Positions 8,555 through 17,629 of a DNA stretch of 44,144 nt are shown here, in pieces. The first letter of the stretch is position 1. The number at the start of each line of letters is the position of its first letter. Both the position numbers and the translations under genes were made by a program. The notes beneath the pieces were generated by a model. It ran no database searches and was not told the origin of the DNA. It saw only the letters and a program-made list of their open reading frames with translations. The stretch spans positions 1-44,144 of the forward strand of contig JACDED010000023.1 of assembly GCA_013816615.1 (NCBI GenBank), given 5' to 3'. Source of the DNA: Bacteroidota bacterium (GTDB lineage: Bacteria; Bacteroidota; Bacteroidia; B-17B0; Aurantibacillaceae).

Positions 8555-8944
8555 TTATAACAAAGAAGATACTTTTAAAATATCACCTTTTGCTTCAACA
8601 ACTTTAAACTTGTATGCAAGTTTCTTTTTATCATCCAATACAGTAACAACTTTTGTTCTTGCATTGTAAGTCCATTTACCTTCAACAAAATAATGGTTAT
8701 CTGTTGGTCCGGCATGTAAATATTTACATTTTCCATCGCTTGAAAATTCAATGGATAAACGAAACCTGCTTGGTCCGAATTGATTTGTACACGGGCGATA
8801 CACCTGCGTTTTTGCTTTTTCATCATTCTCCTCATAAGCTGCTTTCCAGCAAGTGAAGAATTCTTTTGGAAGTGGTGTTTTTTTTATGCCTGCCACGCAG
8901 TTTATTGAAATAAATAAAATTGCTATGATAATTATATTTTTCAT
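8555..8944 (-). CDS. Small exported protein, unknown function
   Basis: 129 residues with signal peptide MKNIIIIAILFISINCVAG. The mature part contains FFTCWKAAYEE, YRPCTNQFGPSRFRLSIEF, DGKCKYLH and KWTYNARTKVVTVLDDKKKLAYKFKVVEAKGDILKVSSL. This is a beta-sheet pattern with three Cys residues (a possible disulphide) that recalls small lipocalin-like proteins of Bacteroidota; a close family match is not recognised. It lies 13 bp downstream of the next exported gene on the same strand and is probably co-transcribed with it. Confidence 0.7.
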   Translation of the reverse strand: MKNIIIIAILFISINCVAGIKKTPLPKEFFTCWKAAYEENDEKAKTQVYRPCTNQFGPSRFRLSIEFSSDGKCKYLHAGPTDNHYFVEGKWTYNARTKVVTVLDDKKKLAYKFKVVEAKGDILKVSSLL

Positions 8945-8957
8945 AATGAAATAGGTT

Positions 8958-9629
8958 TTATAGTTCTTTAACCGGCTTTCCTTTGGGAAAATTTATAACA
9001 TCCGGAGTTAATTTTTTTGGTTCTATTTTTTCAAGTTCATACACAACACTGTATTTTATTGATTCCATGATCAGTTTGTAATAAGGCGCCTGCATTTTAA
9101 GCACGAGTTTGTTATAGAACATATCATTAAAATTAGCATATAGTTTCCAATCAATATATTCTTTTCCTACAGGATAAAAATAATGTAATGAGGTAGGCTG
9201 TTTACTTCTTGCATCACCTCCCGAAATAAAATACGATTTACAGGCAACACCATTTATTATTGCGTCTTCTTTTTCTGTTTCTTCTTTTTGAATGAGTGTG
9301 TTTTTCGCGCAATCAGATGCTTTAATAGTGTCATTATTACGCATTTTTGTATATAGCCTGTTTAGTTGTTGCATGTAAATACTAAAATCAGTACCAAACA
9401 ACATACCGCTAAATGGATATTCGCGTTTAAAATTACCGTTCTTGTATACAGATAAGATAAGGCTTTTACCAAATTTTTGTGACTGATGCTTTGTGTATTC
9501 TTCGTTACCTGGTTTTGGTATAAAGGTGATCTTGTAAGTAATAATACCTTCAAAAGATTCTTTTTCTTTTGGAGGCATAAAACTTGTAAACGTAAGAAAA
9601 ATCAAAGTAGTAAATAAGATCCTGATCAT
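8958..9629 (-). CDS. Exported protein, GLPGLI/DUF4412-like layout
   Basis: 223 residues with a signal peptide ending near 'TSFMPPKE'. The opening strand FEGIITYKITF, the internal YTKMRNNDTIKASDC and the central INGVACKSYFISGGD...HYFYPVGKEYIDW follow the order seen in GLPGLI and DUF4412 proteins: periplasmic beta-barrel-like proteins with a G-x-I-x-Y start and a G-x-x-C-K/xY middle. The similarity is by eye and moderate. It precedes the 129-residue exported gene by 13 bp. No function can be given beyond envelope location. Confidence 0.65.
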   Translation of the reverse strand: MIRILFTTLIFLTFTSFMPPKEKESFEGIITYKITFIPKPGNEEYTKHQSQKFGKSLILSVYKNGNFKREYPFSGMLFGTDFSIYMQQLNRLYTKMRNNDTIKASDCAKNTLIQKEETEKEDAIINGVACKSYFISGGDARSKQPTSLHYFYPVGKEYIDWKLYANFNDMFYNKLVLKMQAPYYKLIMESIKYSVVYELEKIEPKKLTPDVINFPKGKPVKEL

Positions 9630-9687
9630 TATATTTTTTAAAAGCGGAAATAAAGATAAGAAACTTTTTAAACTAAATTATTTTAAG

Positions 9688-10143
9688 TTATTTTTTAGAG
9701 GGTGCTACTGAACCGTAACGCCATTTTTTTAAATGCGTGCCTTGATTTTTTAAGCTAACAATATCGATTAATTGTTCGTAATAACGGTAGATCCTATCCA
9801 GATCTTCAGAGTTAAGTTCAGTATAATAAGGATCAAATCTCTCTAATCCACTTTTGATCTTTGCCTGGTATTCTTCCTCGCTTGCATTAGCAGAAGCAAG
9901 TTGCATAAAGTCGCGAGCTGATTCATTTATAAGATCGCTTAATTTTGTTTTAAGTGTTTTGGAATTTATACCGGGGTACATTAATGCTTCATCTGCCTGG
10001 AATTTCTTTTCTTTTATAAAAGATTCGAGCTTGTTTACAACCACACTGCCAATTTCCTGTATTACAGGTTCGTGTTTATTAATACCTACAATTAAGTTTG
10101 AAGTGAAACAAAAGATCAAAAAAAGGTAAAATAGTTTTTTCAT
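9688..10143 (-). CDS. DUF4844-like exported protein
   Basis: The frame runs to a GTG at 10227, but the ATG at 10143 opens a signal peptide (MKKLFYLFLIFCFTSNLIVG), so 151 residues is the likely product. The mature part is helical: KLESFIKEKKFQADEALMYPGINSKTLKTKL, NESARDFMQLASANASEEEYQAKIKSGLERFD, LDRIYRYYEQLIDIV, ending WRYG. This order (FxxDxxxYPGI ... DRIYRYYEQLMDIV) fits DUF4844, a Bacteroidota-rich family of unknown role. The gene appears monocistronic. Confidence 0.65.
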   Translation of the reverse strand: MKKLFYLFLIFCFTSNLIVGINKHEPVIQEIGSVVVNKLESFIKEKKFQADEALMYPGINSKTLKTKLSDLINESARDFMQLASANASEEEYQAKIKSGLERFDPYYTELNSEDLDRIYRYYEQLIDIVSLKNQGTHLKKWRYGSVAPSKK

Positions 10144-10309
10144 GGCTATAGTATTTACAAATTCTATTGCTATGAAATTATCTTTTTTTAAGGAGGTGGG
10201 ATGCAGTGTTTTTGAAGACTTATGCACAATTCACAGAATACCATCATGTTATTTAAGTAAACACTTAAAGTACTTGAAACCTGATGTTTAAATTATTTAA
10301 GAATATTTA

Positions 10310-11707
10310 TTAACGGTTTAAATTCCTTTCTAAATATTTTTCGGTTGGGAGTAAACTTTTTTGAATACGTTTAGCATAATGAATACTGGCTAAAATTTCT
10401 TTTTGTTTTTCTTCAATTATATCTTTTTGCAATTTCATTTGTTTACGCGCTGTATTTATTTTTATAAGAATAAAAATAACCAGCGCAACAGATAGTAATG
10501 CCAGGATAAAAGCTATTATCAAAACATTTTTTATTTTATTATCCGTTTCTTTTTCTTTGTTAAGAAATTGAATTTCCTTTTCTTTCTCATTATTTTCAAA
10601 CCTGGCTTCTAATTCGTTAATATTTTTACTGTTCTGAACAGAAAATATAGAATCCTTTAATTCGGATGCTCTTTTAAAATAAACAAGCGCTTCGTTTAAA
10701 AGACCTGTTTTTTCGCTAATAGAAGATTTTGTTTCGTAAATATTTGGCAGGGTTTGAAGGATGCCATATTTTAAACTGTAATAAATAGAGCTATCAATTG
10801 CCAGAGTTGCTTTTTTGTAATCCTTTAGTTGGAAATAATTTTCGGCAATGTTACGGTAAGAAATAATAATACCCGGAAATTCAGAAAATTTAAGAGAGAA
10901 TCTCAACGATTCTTTTCCCACATCAATAGCTTTTTTATAATCGCCTTTTTTTTGGTAAAGAACTGTTAATGATTCCAACGTCCATTTTTGCACAACCGGC
11001 TGATTTAAACTATCACCAAGCTTTAATGCCCGGTCAAGAAAAAAAGTAGCATTGCTGTAATCTTCCAAACGTGTGTAAACCGAACCAATTCGCATTAAGA
11101 GCATGCCGCTGTTATGCGATTCGTTTATTGTGTTATTTATTTCTATAGCTTTAAAATAGTAGTAAAGCGCTTTTTTATAGTCATGATTTGGTTTTGCATA
11201 AGTAGCAAGACCAAGAAGATTGTAACCCCATGAAATTGATCTTGGTTTTCCGGCCTTGCTGGCATAATCTATCCCTTCCAGATAGGTTTTAATAGCCGCT
11301 TCGTAATCTGCAATAGTATAAAAGGTAAAACCTAATCGTATATGTGCAACTGCCGTTAAAGAATCGTTGCTAAGTTCTTTAGAAAGAACAATTGCTTTTT
11401 GTAGATTTTTTTTAGCCTCTTCGTATTCAGAATATTCAACGGCAGCAGAACCTAACTTATAATAGATATAAGTTTCAGCATATTTATTATTTGTTTTTTT
11501 AAAATCTGCTAAAAACCTTTCGGCGTGGGATTTTACAAAATCGTAATTATTTTCAAATTGTGATATGATCCTTCCCGCTGTGTAAACTTTATTTAGTCCA
11601 TCTTTTTGCCGGGTATACTCTTTAATAAGGCTATCTGTTTTTGATGCAGATAATTTGCCTGCTAAAACCAGAACAAATAAGAAGATTATATAAGGCCTTA
11701 TGATCAA
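10310..11707 (-). CDS. Membrane-anchored TPR receptor ending in a SpoIIE-type linker, no phosphatase domain
   Basis: 465 residues. A signal peptide (about 1-22) precedes about seven tetratricopeptide repeats (55-340; e.g. 'AETYIYYKLGSAAVEYSEYEEAKKNL'-type helix pairs), a coiled coil rich in Glu/Lys (350-390), one membrane segment (VLIIAFILALLSVALVIFILI) and a cytoplasmic helix EEKQKEILASIHYAKRIQKSLLPTEKY. In relatives this SI-x-YA-x-RIQ helix leads into a SpoIIE PP2C domain; here two tandem TAA stops follow ERNLNR. The other TPR receptor in this window stops at nearly the same point, so this looks like a settled architecture, not a fresh truncation. The start is TTG; no ATG precedes the signal peptide. 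Confidence 0.85.
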   Translation of the reverse strand: MIIRPYIIFLFVLVLAGKLSASKTDSLIKEYTRQKDGLNKVYTAGRIISQFENNYDFVKSHAERFLADFKKTNNKYAETYIYYKLGSAAVEYSEYEEAKKNLQKAIVLSKELSNDSLTAVAHIRLGFTFYTIADYEAAIKTYLEGIDYASKAGKPRSISWGYNLLGLATYAKPNHDYKKALYYYFKAIEINNTINESHNSGMLLMRIGSVYTRLEDYSNATFFLDRALKLGDSLNQPVVQKWTLESLTVLYQKKGDYKKAIDVGKESLRFSLKFSEFPGIIISYRNIAENYFQLKDYKKATLAIDSSIYYSLKYGILQTLPNIYETKSSISEKTGLLNEALVYFKRASELKDSIFSVQNSKNINELEARFENNEKEKEIQFLNKEKETDNKIKNVLIIAFILALLSVALVIFILIKINTARKQMKLQKDIIEEKQKEILASIHYAKRIQKSLLPTEKYLERNLNR

Positions 11708-11803
11708 TCAGTTAGATTTGATAGTATTAAAGGTACCATTAATTTGCAAGCCAAAACCCGGGTTTTTTAGCATTTTTTAAATTTTATGTTAGTTCATTTT
11801 ATA

Positions 11804-11811
11804 TACCTTCG
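11804..11811 (+). promoter_or_regulatory. Possible -7 element for the rhodanese-like gene
   Basis: TACCTTCG, one base from the Bacteroidota consensus TAnnTTTG, lies 17 bp before the ATG. No convincing TTG -33 element is seen, so confidence is low. Confidence 0.3.
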
Positions 11812-11828
11812 AATAAATAAGCTTTATT

Positions 11829-12254
11829 ATGAAAACATTTGCCACTCTTTTTTTAGTTCTTGCAGGAACTATGGTTTCTTTAGCTCAAACACCAATCTGG
11901 AGCAAAGAACAATTAATGCCAACTAAGGAATTGGCAGATAAGATCAATGCAAACACTAAAGACAAGCCTTTGATCTTAAATGTTGGCCCTATGGAATTAA
12001 TAAAAGGTGCGGTTGATGTTGGAAGGGCAACGAGTGTAACGGGGATTGAAAAAATAAAATCTACCGTTGCCATGGAAAACAAAAATAAAATAGTGGTTGT
12101 TTATTGTGGTTGTTGTTCTTATGCTAGTTGTCCAAATATTAAGCCTGCTTATGATGCACTTATTTCTGCCGGATTTAAGAATGCTAAAGTTTTAGAATTA
12201 CCCGAAGGTATTAAACCTGATTGGGTAGCAAAAGATTATCCAATGGAGCAATAA
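11829..12254 (+). CDS. Exported rhodanese-like protein
   Basis: 141 residues with signal peptide MKTFATLFLVLAGTMVSLAQ. The fold order fits a single rhodanese domain: strand KPLILNVGP, a helix, strand KIVVVYCGCC, helix IKPAYDALISAGF, and strand AKVLELPEGIKPDW. The active-site loop begins with Cys93 (YCGCCSYASCP) and has four Cys in nine residues (93, 95, 96, 101) instead of the usual Cys-x4-R-S loop. That suggests sulfur relay, disulphide chemistry or metal binding in the periplasm rather than classical thiosulfate transfer; this is inference. It is convergent with the next minus-strand gene, only 4 bp apart, with no terminator between them. Confidence 0.75.
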   Translation: MKTFATLFLVLAGTMVSLAQTPIWSKEQLMPTKELADKINANTKDKPLILNVGPMELIKGAVDVGRATSVTGIEKIKSTVAMENKNKIVVVYCGCCSYASCPNIKPAYDALISAGFKNAKVLELPEGIKPDWVAKDYPMEQ

Positions 12255-12258
12255 GGAG

Positions 12259-15200
12259 TTAGGTTAATTTTATACCAATAACTGTTACGTCATCCACCTG
12301 CTCTAATTTACCTTGCCATGCAGTAAGAACATTTTCTAAATGTGCTCTTTGTTCTTTTAAGGATAAATGACAAACAGAAGCGATCTGGTGTTTTAATTGT
12401 TTCGACATGAATTTTTTTCCGTTCGAACCGCCAAACTGATCAGCATAACCATCAGTGTACATATAAATGATATCACCTTTGTGTGCAATAATCTCCTGTT
12501 GTGTAAATGCTTTCATATTCGAATAATAACCTACAGGCTGCTTATCGCCTTTAAACTCGATCAGCTTTGCATTTTCTCCTTGTCCTGAAACTAATTGTAT
12601 AGTAGTGTTTGCGCCTGAGAAATGAATTTTAATTTTGTCGCCTTCTGCTTTCTTAAGAATAGAGATAAGCGAAATATCCATTCCGTCTTTACCACCCGTT
12701 TCTGATTTATCAGGATTTAAAGCTGAAATAATTCTGCTTCTTAGCTCTTCTAATATTTCTGCTGAATTTAAATTTACTTTAGCGCGCGAAATTTCGTTCA
12801 GTAAACTAATACCGATCAAACTCATAAACGCGCCAGGTATACCATGGCCTGTACAATCTGCACAAACAACAATTGTTCTGTCGGGTAGGTCGAATGCTAA
12901 ATAAAAATCACCACTCACAATATCACGTGGCCTGAATAGGATAAAATGTTCTTTTAAGAACTGGTTAATGATCTTTTCAGAAGTTAAAAAACTTTGCTGA
13001 ATACGTTTAGCATAGTTAATACTATCGGTAATATTTTGATTTTTTTCGGCGATCTCATTATTGGCATGTTGTAAGGCGCCATTTTTTTCTTCAATGATCT
13101 CATTTTGTTTTAAGATCTTACTGTTAGCAGTCCTTATTTTGAAGTAAGAGTAAATACCCATTAATATGATTGCTGCAATTAATGAATAGAACCACCAGGT
13201 ACGCCAAAATGGCGGCCGGATAGAGAATTTAAAAGTAACTGGCTCTTTATTCCAAACACCTTCGCCATTACTTGCCATTACAACAAATTCGTAGCTCCCG
13301 GGAGGAATATTTGAATAAGATGCTTCTGTTTTAAAAGAAGTGCGCCAATCTTTATCAATACCTTTAAGCATGTATTTGTAACTTACTTTTTCAGGCGCAA
13401 TTAAACTAACACCAATAAAATTAAAGGTGAGATAATTTTTATCGTAAGGTAATTCTAAATTAAAAGGAATATTATTATTTATCGAATCAGTATATTGATC
13501 CCATTGCGTTTCCTGAAAAAAAAGATCTACACTTTTTAATTTTGTTGCAGGCTCTAAACTATTTTCGCGATCATATTGAGCCTGGTAGATCATTAAACCT
13601 TTTGATGTGCCAATTACCAGGCGGCCTTCGGTATCAAGCAGCATGGCGTTTTGACTACAGCCCTGACCAATAAAACCATCTTCATTAATGTAGGTGCGAA
13701 TTTTATAATCGTTATTTTTTATTTCAATTTTTGCAATTCCGTTCGAAAGCCCGGCCCATAAATTATTAGCTTTATCAAGCGTTATTGAATAGATCTCGTT
13801 TGAAGCTAAATTTAATTTATCGGTAATGTTTGTGAATTTATTATTGCTGTATTTATAAACGCCGGCACTGGTAGCCAGCCAATAATTATGATCTGCATCT
13901 TCAATAATATTGCGCACGCGTTTTTGCGAAAAACCCTCTGGCTCTGTAAAGTGTTTTAAATTTAAACCATTGTATTTAAATAAGCCATCATCGGTGCAAA
14001 ACCAATAATCGCCTTTGCTATCCTGGAAGATCTTATTTACATAATTTTTTGTGATGGCAATCCCGTCCAATGGCTGAATATGACCATCAGCAATTTTCGC
14101 AAGGCCTGCGGGTGTACCCAACCATATAATACCTTTACCATCTACAAATACATCAAAAATGGTATTCATTGGGCTGTCAAGGTCCTCACAGGTTATACGG
14201 CTAAAAGAACTTCCGTTGTAAATGAGTAAACCGTTACCTGTACCAATTAAATAATTCCCTTTTTTATCTTCGGCTATCGACCAGATATCTGCATTACCTT
14301 TTAGATCCGTATTGTTGTAATTAATACTTTCTTTATTTTTAAAAATACTAAGTCCGGCTTTAGAGCCTATCCAATAATCACCCGTTTTATTTTGGTAGAT
14401 GTATTTTATTTCATCAAACAACAAGCCATCTTTTGTGGTATAAATTAAAAAGCGTTCGCTTGCTAATTTAGAAATACCGCTTTGATCGGAAGCAAACCAA
14501 AGATTGGCATCCTTATCCTGAAAAATTTTCCAGATACTGTTATCCACCAAACCATTCTTCTTTTTAAAAACAAGAACGCTGCCGTCACTGCCTTGTTTTA
14601 TAAGGCCATTGCTTGTGCCTAACCAAATTGCATTTGTATTGTCTTTATAATAACTATAATAGGTAGCATTGGTATCTATATTTGCAGGGTTTATTTTTTG
14701 TGCTTTACCATCTTTTAATTCACAAAGTCCTTCCCCTGTAAAAAACCAAAAACCATTTGTGTTTGTTTCCATAACAGAAAATACCATGTTATTTTGGAGC
14801 CCATCATTAGTGGTGTAGTTTTTAATTGTTTTACCATCAAAATCAAAAACACCATTGCCTAATGTGCTAAACCATAAATGTTTTTTGCTATCACGTAAAA
14901 GGTTAAACACCCCGGAGCTGTCTAATTTTTTATCAATTTTTAAAATGCTGCAAATGCCATCTTTATAATTAGATAATCCTCTTGCAGTTCCAAGAATTGC
15001 TTCTCCATTATCATCTATTAAAATGGTAAAGATCCTGTTATCACAAAGGCCATTTTTTGTTGTATAATTTTTGAATTTTTTTGCTTTATCTTTTATCGAA
15101 GCTTTTGGATCATAAACCGATAAGCCATTATTGGTTGCAATAAGCACATGGCCGGCCTTATTTTTTTTAATGCAAAACACAACATTATCTGCAAGGCCAT

Positions 15201-15429
15201 CTTTATCTGTAAGGTATTCGTAAGAATGGCCATCGTATTTTGTAATACCGCCACCACTGGTACCAAACCACATTACACCATCATCGTCCTGGAAGACAGA
15301 TAATATTTGCCCCTGCGATAAACCGTTTTCAACCGTATGGTTTGAGAAAGGGTAGGTTTGCGCTTTAGATGTAAAAACTAAAACAGTTAGTAAAATAAAA
15401 AAGAAACTCTTATTTAAAAACTTATACAT
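12259..15429 (-). CDS. Two-component-regulator propeller / SpoIIE PP2C phosphatase receptor
   Basis: 1056 residues. Signal peptide (1-24), then two seven-bladed Reg_prop-type propellers to about residue 640, marked by repeats such as DDDGVMWFGTSGGGITKYDG and DSKGDYWFCTDDGLFKYNG. A Y_Y_Y domain follows (about 665-740; YKYMLKGIDKDW, YSNIPPGSYEFVVMA), a membrane helix (744-763), a coiled-coil linker with SINYAKRIQQ (803-812), and a SpoIIE domain. The catalytic signatures are SGDF (839-842), ADCTGHGIPGAFMS (857-870), DGMDIS, MYTDGYADQFGG and a closing DDVTVIGIK, so the metal-binding Asp residues are present. It should be a periplasmic-sensing transmembrane Ser/Thr phosphatase. The layout resembles hybrid two-component systems of gut Bacteroides, with the kinase replaced by a phosphatase. 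Confidence 0.93.
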   Translation of the reverse strand: MYKFLNKSFFFILLTVLVFTSKAQTYPFSNHTVENGLSQGQILSVFQDDDGVMWFGTSGGGITKYDGHSYEYLTDKDGLADNVVFCIKKNKAGHVLIATNNGLSVYDPKASIKDKAKKFKNYTTKNGLCDNRIFTILIDDNGEAILGTARGLSNYKDGICSILKIDKKLDSSGVFNLLRDSKKHLWFSTLGNGVFDFDGKTIKNYTTNDGLQNNMVFSVMETNTNGFWFFTGEGLCELKDGKAQKINPANIDTNATYYSYYKDNTNAIWLGTSNGLIKQGSDGSVLVFKKKNGLVDNSIWKIFQDKDANLWFASDQSGISKLASERFLIYTTKDGLLFDEIKYIYQNKTGDYWIGSKAGLSIFKNKESINYNNTDLKGNADIWSIAEDKKGNYLIGTGNGLLIYNGSSFSRITCEDLDSPMNTIFDVFVDGKGIIWLGTPAGLAKIADGHIQPLDGIAITKNYVNKIFQDSKGDYWFCTDDGLFKYNGLNLKHFTEPEGFSQKRVRNIIEDADHNYWLATSAGVYKYSNNKFTNITDKLNLASNEIYSITLDKANNLWAGLSNGIAKIEIKNNDYKIRTYINEDGFIGQGCSQNAMLLDTEGRLVIGTSKGLMIYQAQYDRENSLEPATKLKSVDLFFQETQWDQYTDSINNNIPFNLELPYDKNYLTFNFIGVSLIAPEKVSYKYMLKGIDKDWRTSFKTEASYSNIPPGSYEFVVMASNGEGVWNKEPVTFKFSIRPPFWRTWWFYSLIAAIILMGIYSYFKIRTANSKILKQNEIIEEKNGALQHANNEIAEKNQNITDSINYAKRIQQSFLTSEKIINQFLKEHFILFRPRDIVSGDFYLAFDLPDRTIVVCADCTGHGIPGAFMSLIGISLLNEISRAKVNLNSAEILEELRSRIISALNPDKSETGGKDGMDISLISILKKAEGDKIKIHFSGANTTIQLVSGQGENAKLIEFKGDKQPVGYYSNMKAFTQQEIIAHKGDIIYMYTDGYADQFGGSNGKKFMSKQLKHQIASVCHLSLKEQRAHLENVLTAWQGKLEQVDDVTVIGIKLT

Positions 15430-15504
15430 TAAACTAATAAATGGCCACTAAAATTTGCAAGCCCTAAATTAGATATAAGAATTTGATTTTTATGCAATTG
15501 GCAC

Positions 15505-15546
15505 ATAAAAAACGCCCGGTAAATAATTTACCGGACGTTTTTTTTA
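15505..15546 (-). terminator. Strong bidirectional hairpin terminator
   Basis: Arms CCGGTAAAT and ATTTACCGG (15516-15534) have a 1-nt centre. After one mismatch the stem extends through CG pairs into A-run/T-run flanks on both sides. It sits just past the stop of the T9SS cargo gene and ahead of the propeller-phosphatase gene, separating the two transcripts. Confidence 0.85.
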
Positions 15547-15558
15547 AAGTAATTAAGT

Positions 15559-17328
15559 TTATTGTTCAACAATTTTAATTACATCAGTAGTATTGCCAAT
15601 TGTTAACTTAACAAAATACATTCCTGAGCTGTAATTTAAACTTTTAGCGCTAAAATTATATTTATGAACGCCTTGTTGTTTCTCTGAATTATCTAATGTT
15701 TGTATTTTTTTACCTAATACATCATATACTTCTAAAAGTATTTTTGAGGATGAAGGTAAATTTACTGCAATGGTTGAAAGTGTAGTGTACGGATTTGGAT
15801 AAGCAGTCATAAAACCTGTTGAAGATCTTTTAAGTTCTTTAATACCAACTGTTGCGTTAGTTGGATGAATAGAATCTGTACCTGCAGTAAAATCAAGACC
15901 ATTAATAACAGTACCACCACTTACGTTAAAATTATAAGAGCCTGCATGGTGTAAGCCCGGAATATCAACGAACAATGTATAATTGCCATCATCTAATGCT
16001 GAAATGCTAAACGTACCGTTTGAATTGGTAACGCCCATTCTGGCCGCACTTGAGCCTGGATTTTTCTTAACCACAATACCAATACTTGGAATTGGGTTGG
16101 AGAAATTAGGGCCTGATGTTCTGAAAATAGTATTATCCTGGCCAAGTGTACCTTCAATAACATTTGATCCTACAGGTGCAGGATGATATTGTAAGTGAAT
16201 TTTATGACCCGGTGAAGTAGTGGTAGTTGTAATGATAGCTGTAGCATCTATCCAGTTTGTGGTATCACCAAAATAAGTAGTGTTGGCATTAGGATATAAA
16301 ATATTATCCGGACGACAAGTAATGCGATATTCTCCATAAGGAATACTGTCAAATTTATACTGGCCAAGTGCATTTATTTGTGCACGGGCAAGAATATCAT
16401 TTTTCTTGAAATTTGAATTTTCGCGATACAGGTACATTTCTCCATTTGTTACGGGAGTTGTTTCTGCCGCATCTGTATATACGTTTCCGCTAAGCGAACC
16501 AATATTAACAGGTAAAGTATACCATGCATAAGCAACACCAGTATTTGCAGGATTAGCAGCTAAGTATGCTAAATAAGCCGAGCCAAAAGTATTGTTTCTG
16601 AAGAACTCATAAATATGGCCGGATGCTGTTTGTATTGTAGCAAAAGTATAATTGTTGGTATTAGTAAAATCTATAAAAATACTATCTAAAATAGCATAGG
16701 TTTCTTTTACAAGTGCTACATTATTATAGTCGCCGTTTGGTAAGCGTAATGTACCATAGCCGCAATATGTAAATGTTTTAATCTTACGGCCTTTTATCTT
16801 GCCTTTGAATCCAAGATAATTAAAATTTTTAGCAAAGCCAATGTAACGGGATGTGTCTGTTTTTGTAAATAAATACGACATAGAAGGTGGTGCATAAAAC
16901 TCAGTCGGATTGTGGATAATAGTTGAGTCGTATTGATTTTGAATGTTAAAGCCACCAATATTATGTAGGCCATCGTAATCGACCCTAAAATATTCATAAA
17001 GCGAATCGGATACATTGTTGTAAGGTGTTCTAATAAAAGCACATTGTGTAGCAGTAGGAAAATACTGGCCATAAGGTGTAGTTGCCGGATCAAGAATTGC
17101 GAAACCAAATGTATCTACAATATGTGTAAACTGATTATTCACAATACGGTAATCCCAAATTTGATTTGGCCCTGTTGTTGGAATAGTTAATGAGTTAAAT
17201 GATGTATCCCAAACCTGCTTTATAGAAGTGTTTCTTACAGGAAAATAAGTACCTTCAATAACCGGAGGGGTTTGTGCAAAAAAGGTAAATGAACTTAGCA
17301 ATAAAAAAATCGTAAATAGTTTTTTCAT
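15559..17328 (-). CDS. T9SS type A sorting-domain protein
   Basis: 589 residues. Signal peptide MKKLFTIFLLLSSFTFFAQ, then a 270-residue N-terminal region of unknown fold (opening SIKQVWDTSFNSLTIPTTGP). Two SdrD/carboxypeptidase-regulatory-like beta sandwiches follow (about 285-380 and 390-490: YKFDSIPYGEYRITCRP; GTFSISALDDGNYTLFVDIP). The C-terminal 80 residues are a type A sorting domain (AYPNPYTTLSTIAVNLP, VYDVLGKKI, YSSGMYFVKLTIGN). It should be carried through the outer membrane by the type IX system and released or anchored at the surface. A well-matched promoter lies upstream and a terminator follows, so it is monocistronic. Confidence 0.92.
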   Translation of the reverse strand: MKKLFTIFLLLSSFTFFAQTPPVIEGTYFPVRNTSIKQVWDTSFNSLTIPTTGPNQIWDYRIVNNQFTHIVDTFGFAILDPATTPYGQYFPTATQCAFIRTPYNNVSDSLYEYFRVDYDGLHNIGGFNIQNQYDSTIIHNPTEFYAPPSMSYLFTKTDTSRYIGFAKNFNYLGFKGKIKGRKIKTFTYCGYGTLRLPNGDYNNVALVKETYAILDSIFIDFTNTNNYTFATIQTASGHIYEFFRNNTFGSAYLAYLAANPANTGVAYAWYTLPVNIGSLSGNVYTDAAETTPVTNGEMYLYRENSNFKKNDILARAQINALGQYKFDSIPYGEYRITCRPDNILYPNANTTYFGDTTNWIDATAIITTTTTSPGHKIHLQYHPAPVGSNVIEGTLGQDNTIFRTSGPNFSNPIPSIGIVVKKNPGSSAARMGVTNSNGTFSISALDDGNYTLFVDIPGLHHAGSYNFNVSGGTVINGLDFTAGTDSIHPTNATVGIKELKRSSTGFMTAYPNPYTTLSTIAVNLPSSSKILLEVYDVLGKKIQTLDNSEKQQGVHKYNFSAKSLNYSSGMYFVKLTIGNTTDVIKIVEQ

Positions 17329-17369
17329 TTTTATTAATTTATATAATTATAAGATTTTAAAAGGCGAAT

Positions 17370-17400
17370 CAAAATTACAATAAAATAAGAGAATAGCAAA
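17370..17400 (-). promoter_or_regulatory. Bacteroidota-type promoter of the T9SS cargo gene
   Basis: On the minus strand, TTTG (17400-17397) and TAATTTTG (17377-17370) are separated by exactly 19 nt. This matches the TTTG / TAnnTTTG consensus of Flavobacterium and Bacteroides. The predicted leader is about 35 nt. Confidence 0.65.
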
Positions 17401-17531
17401 TAATGAGGTGGAGCTTCGAAAATAGCAGCTTAAATTTTGTCTGCATCCCCTGTAAACAAAAGAAATTTTAAATCTAAATTTGTTTTAGTTTTTTAATTAT
17501 CTTTTCTGATTTAAATGCCTTTAGAGGTATT

Positions 17532-17603
17532 TTTGAATGGGCAATCGCTGATTTGAATACGGTTGGCATAATAGATCTATCAATAATTCTTTTTGTTTTC
17601 TTC
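17532..17603 (-). pseudogene. Decayed copy of the SpoIIE-linker coding sequence
   Basis: The gap behind the second TPR receptor is not empty. Read on the minus strand it gives E-E-N-K-K-N-Y-stop-stop-I-Y-Y-A-N-R-I-Q, plainly related to EEKQKEILDSIKYAKRIQ of the adjacent gene. The DNA aligns by eye with 17672-17746 with about three single-base indels and two stops. It is a relic too short to be expressed. The rest of the 300-bp gap is AT-rich and holds the T9SS gene's promoter. Confidence 0.6.
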
Positions 17604-17629
17604 ACTGATCCCTTTTTGATGTTTCGTAA

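Noticed and set aside
10310-11707. Idea that the first TPR receptor is a frameshifted SpoIIE phosphatase
   Set aside because: Two stops follow the linker, the downstream 80 bp show no SpoIIE motif in any frame, and the paralogue ends at nearly the same point.
12635-12904. 89-codon plus-strand frame opposite the SpoIIE domain
   Set aside because: Antisense to strongly conserved catalytic motifs; no independent signal.
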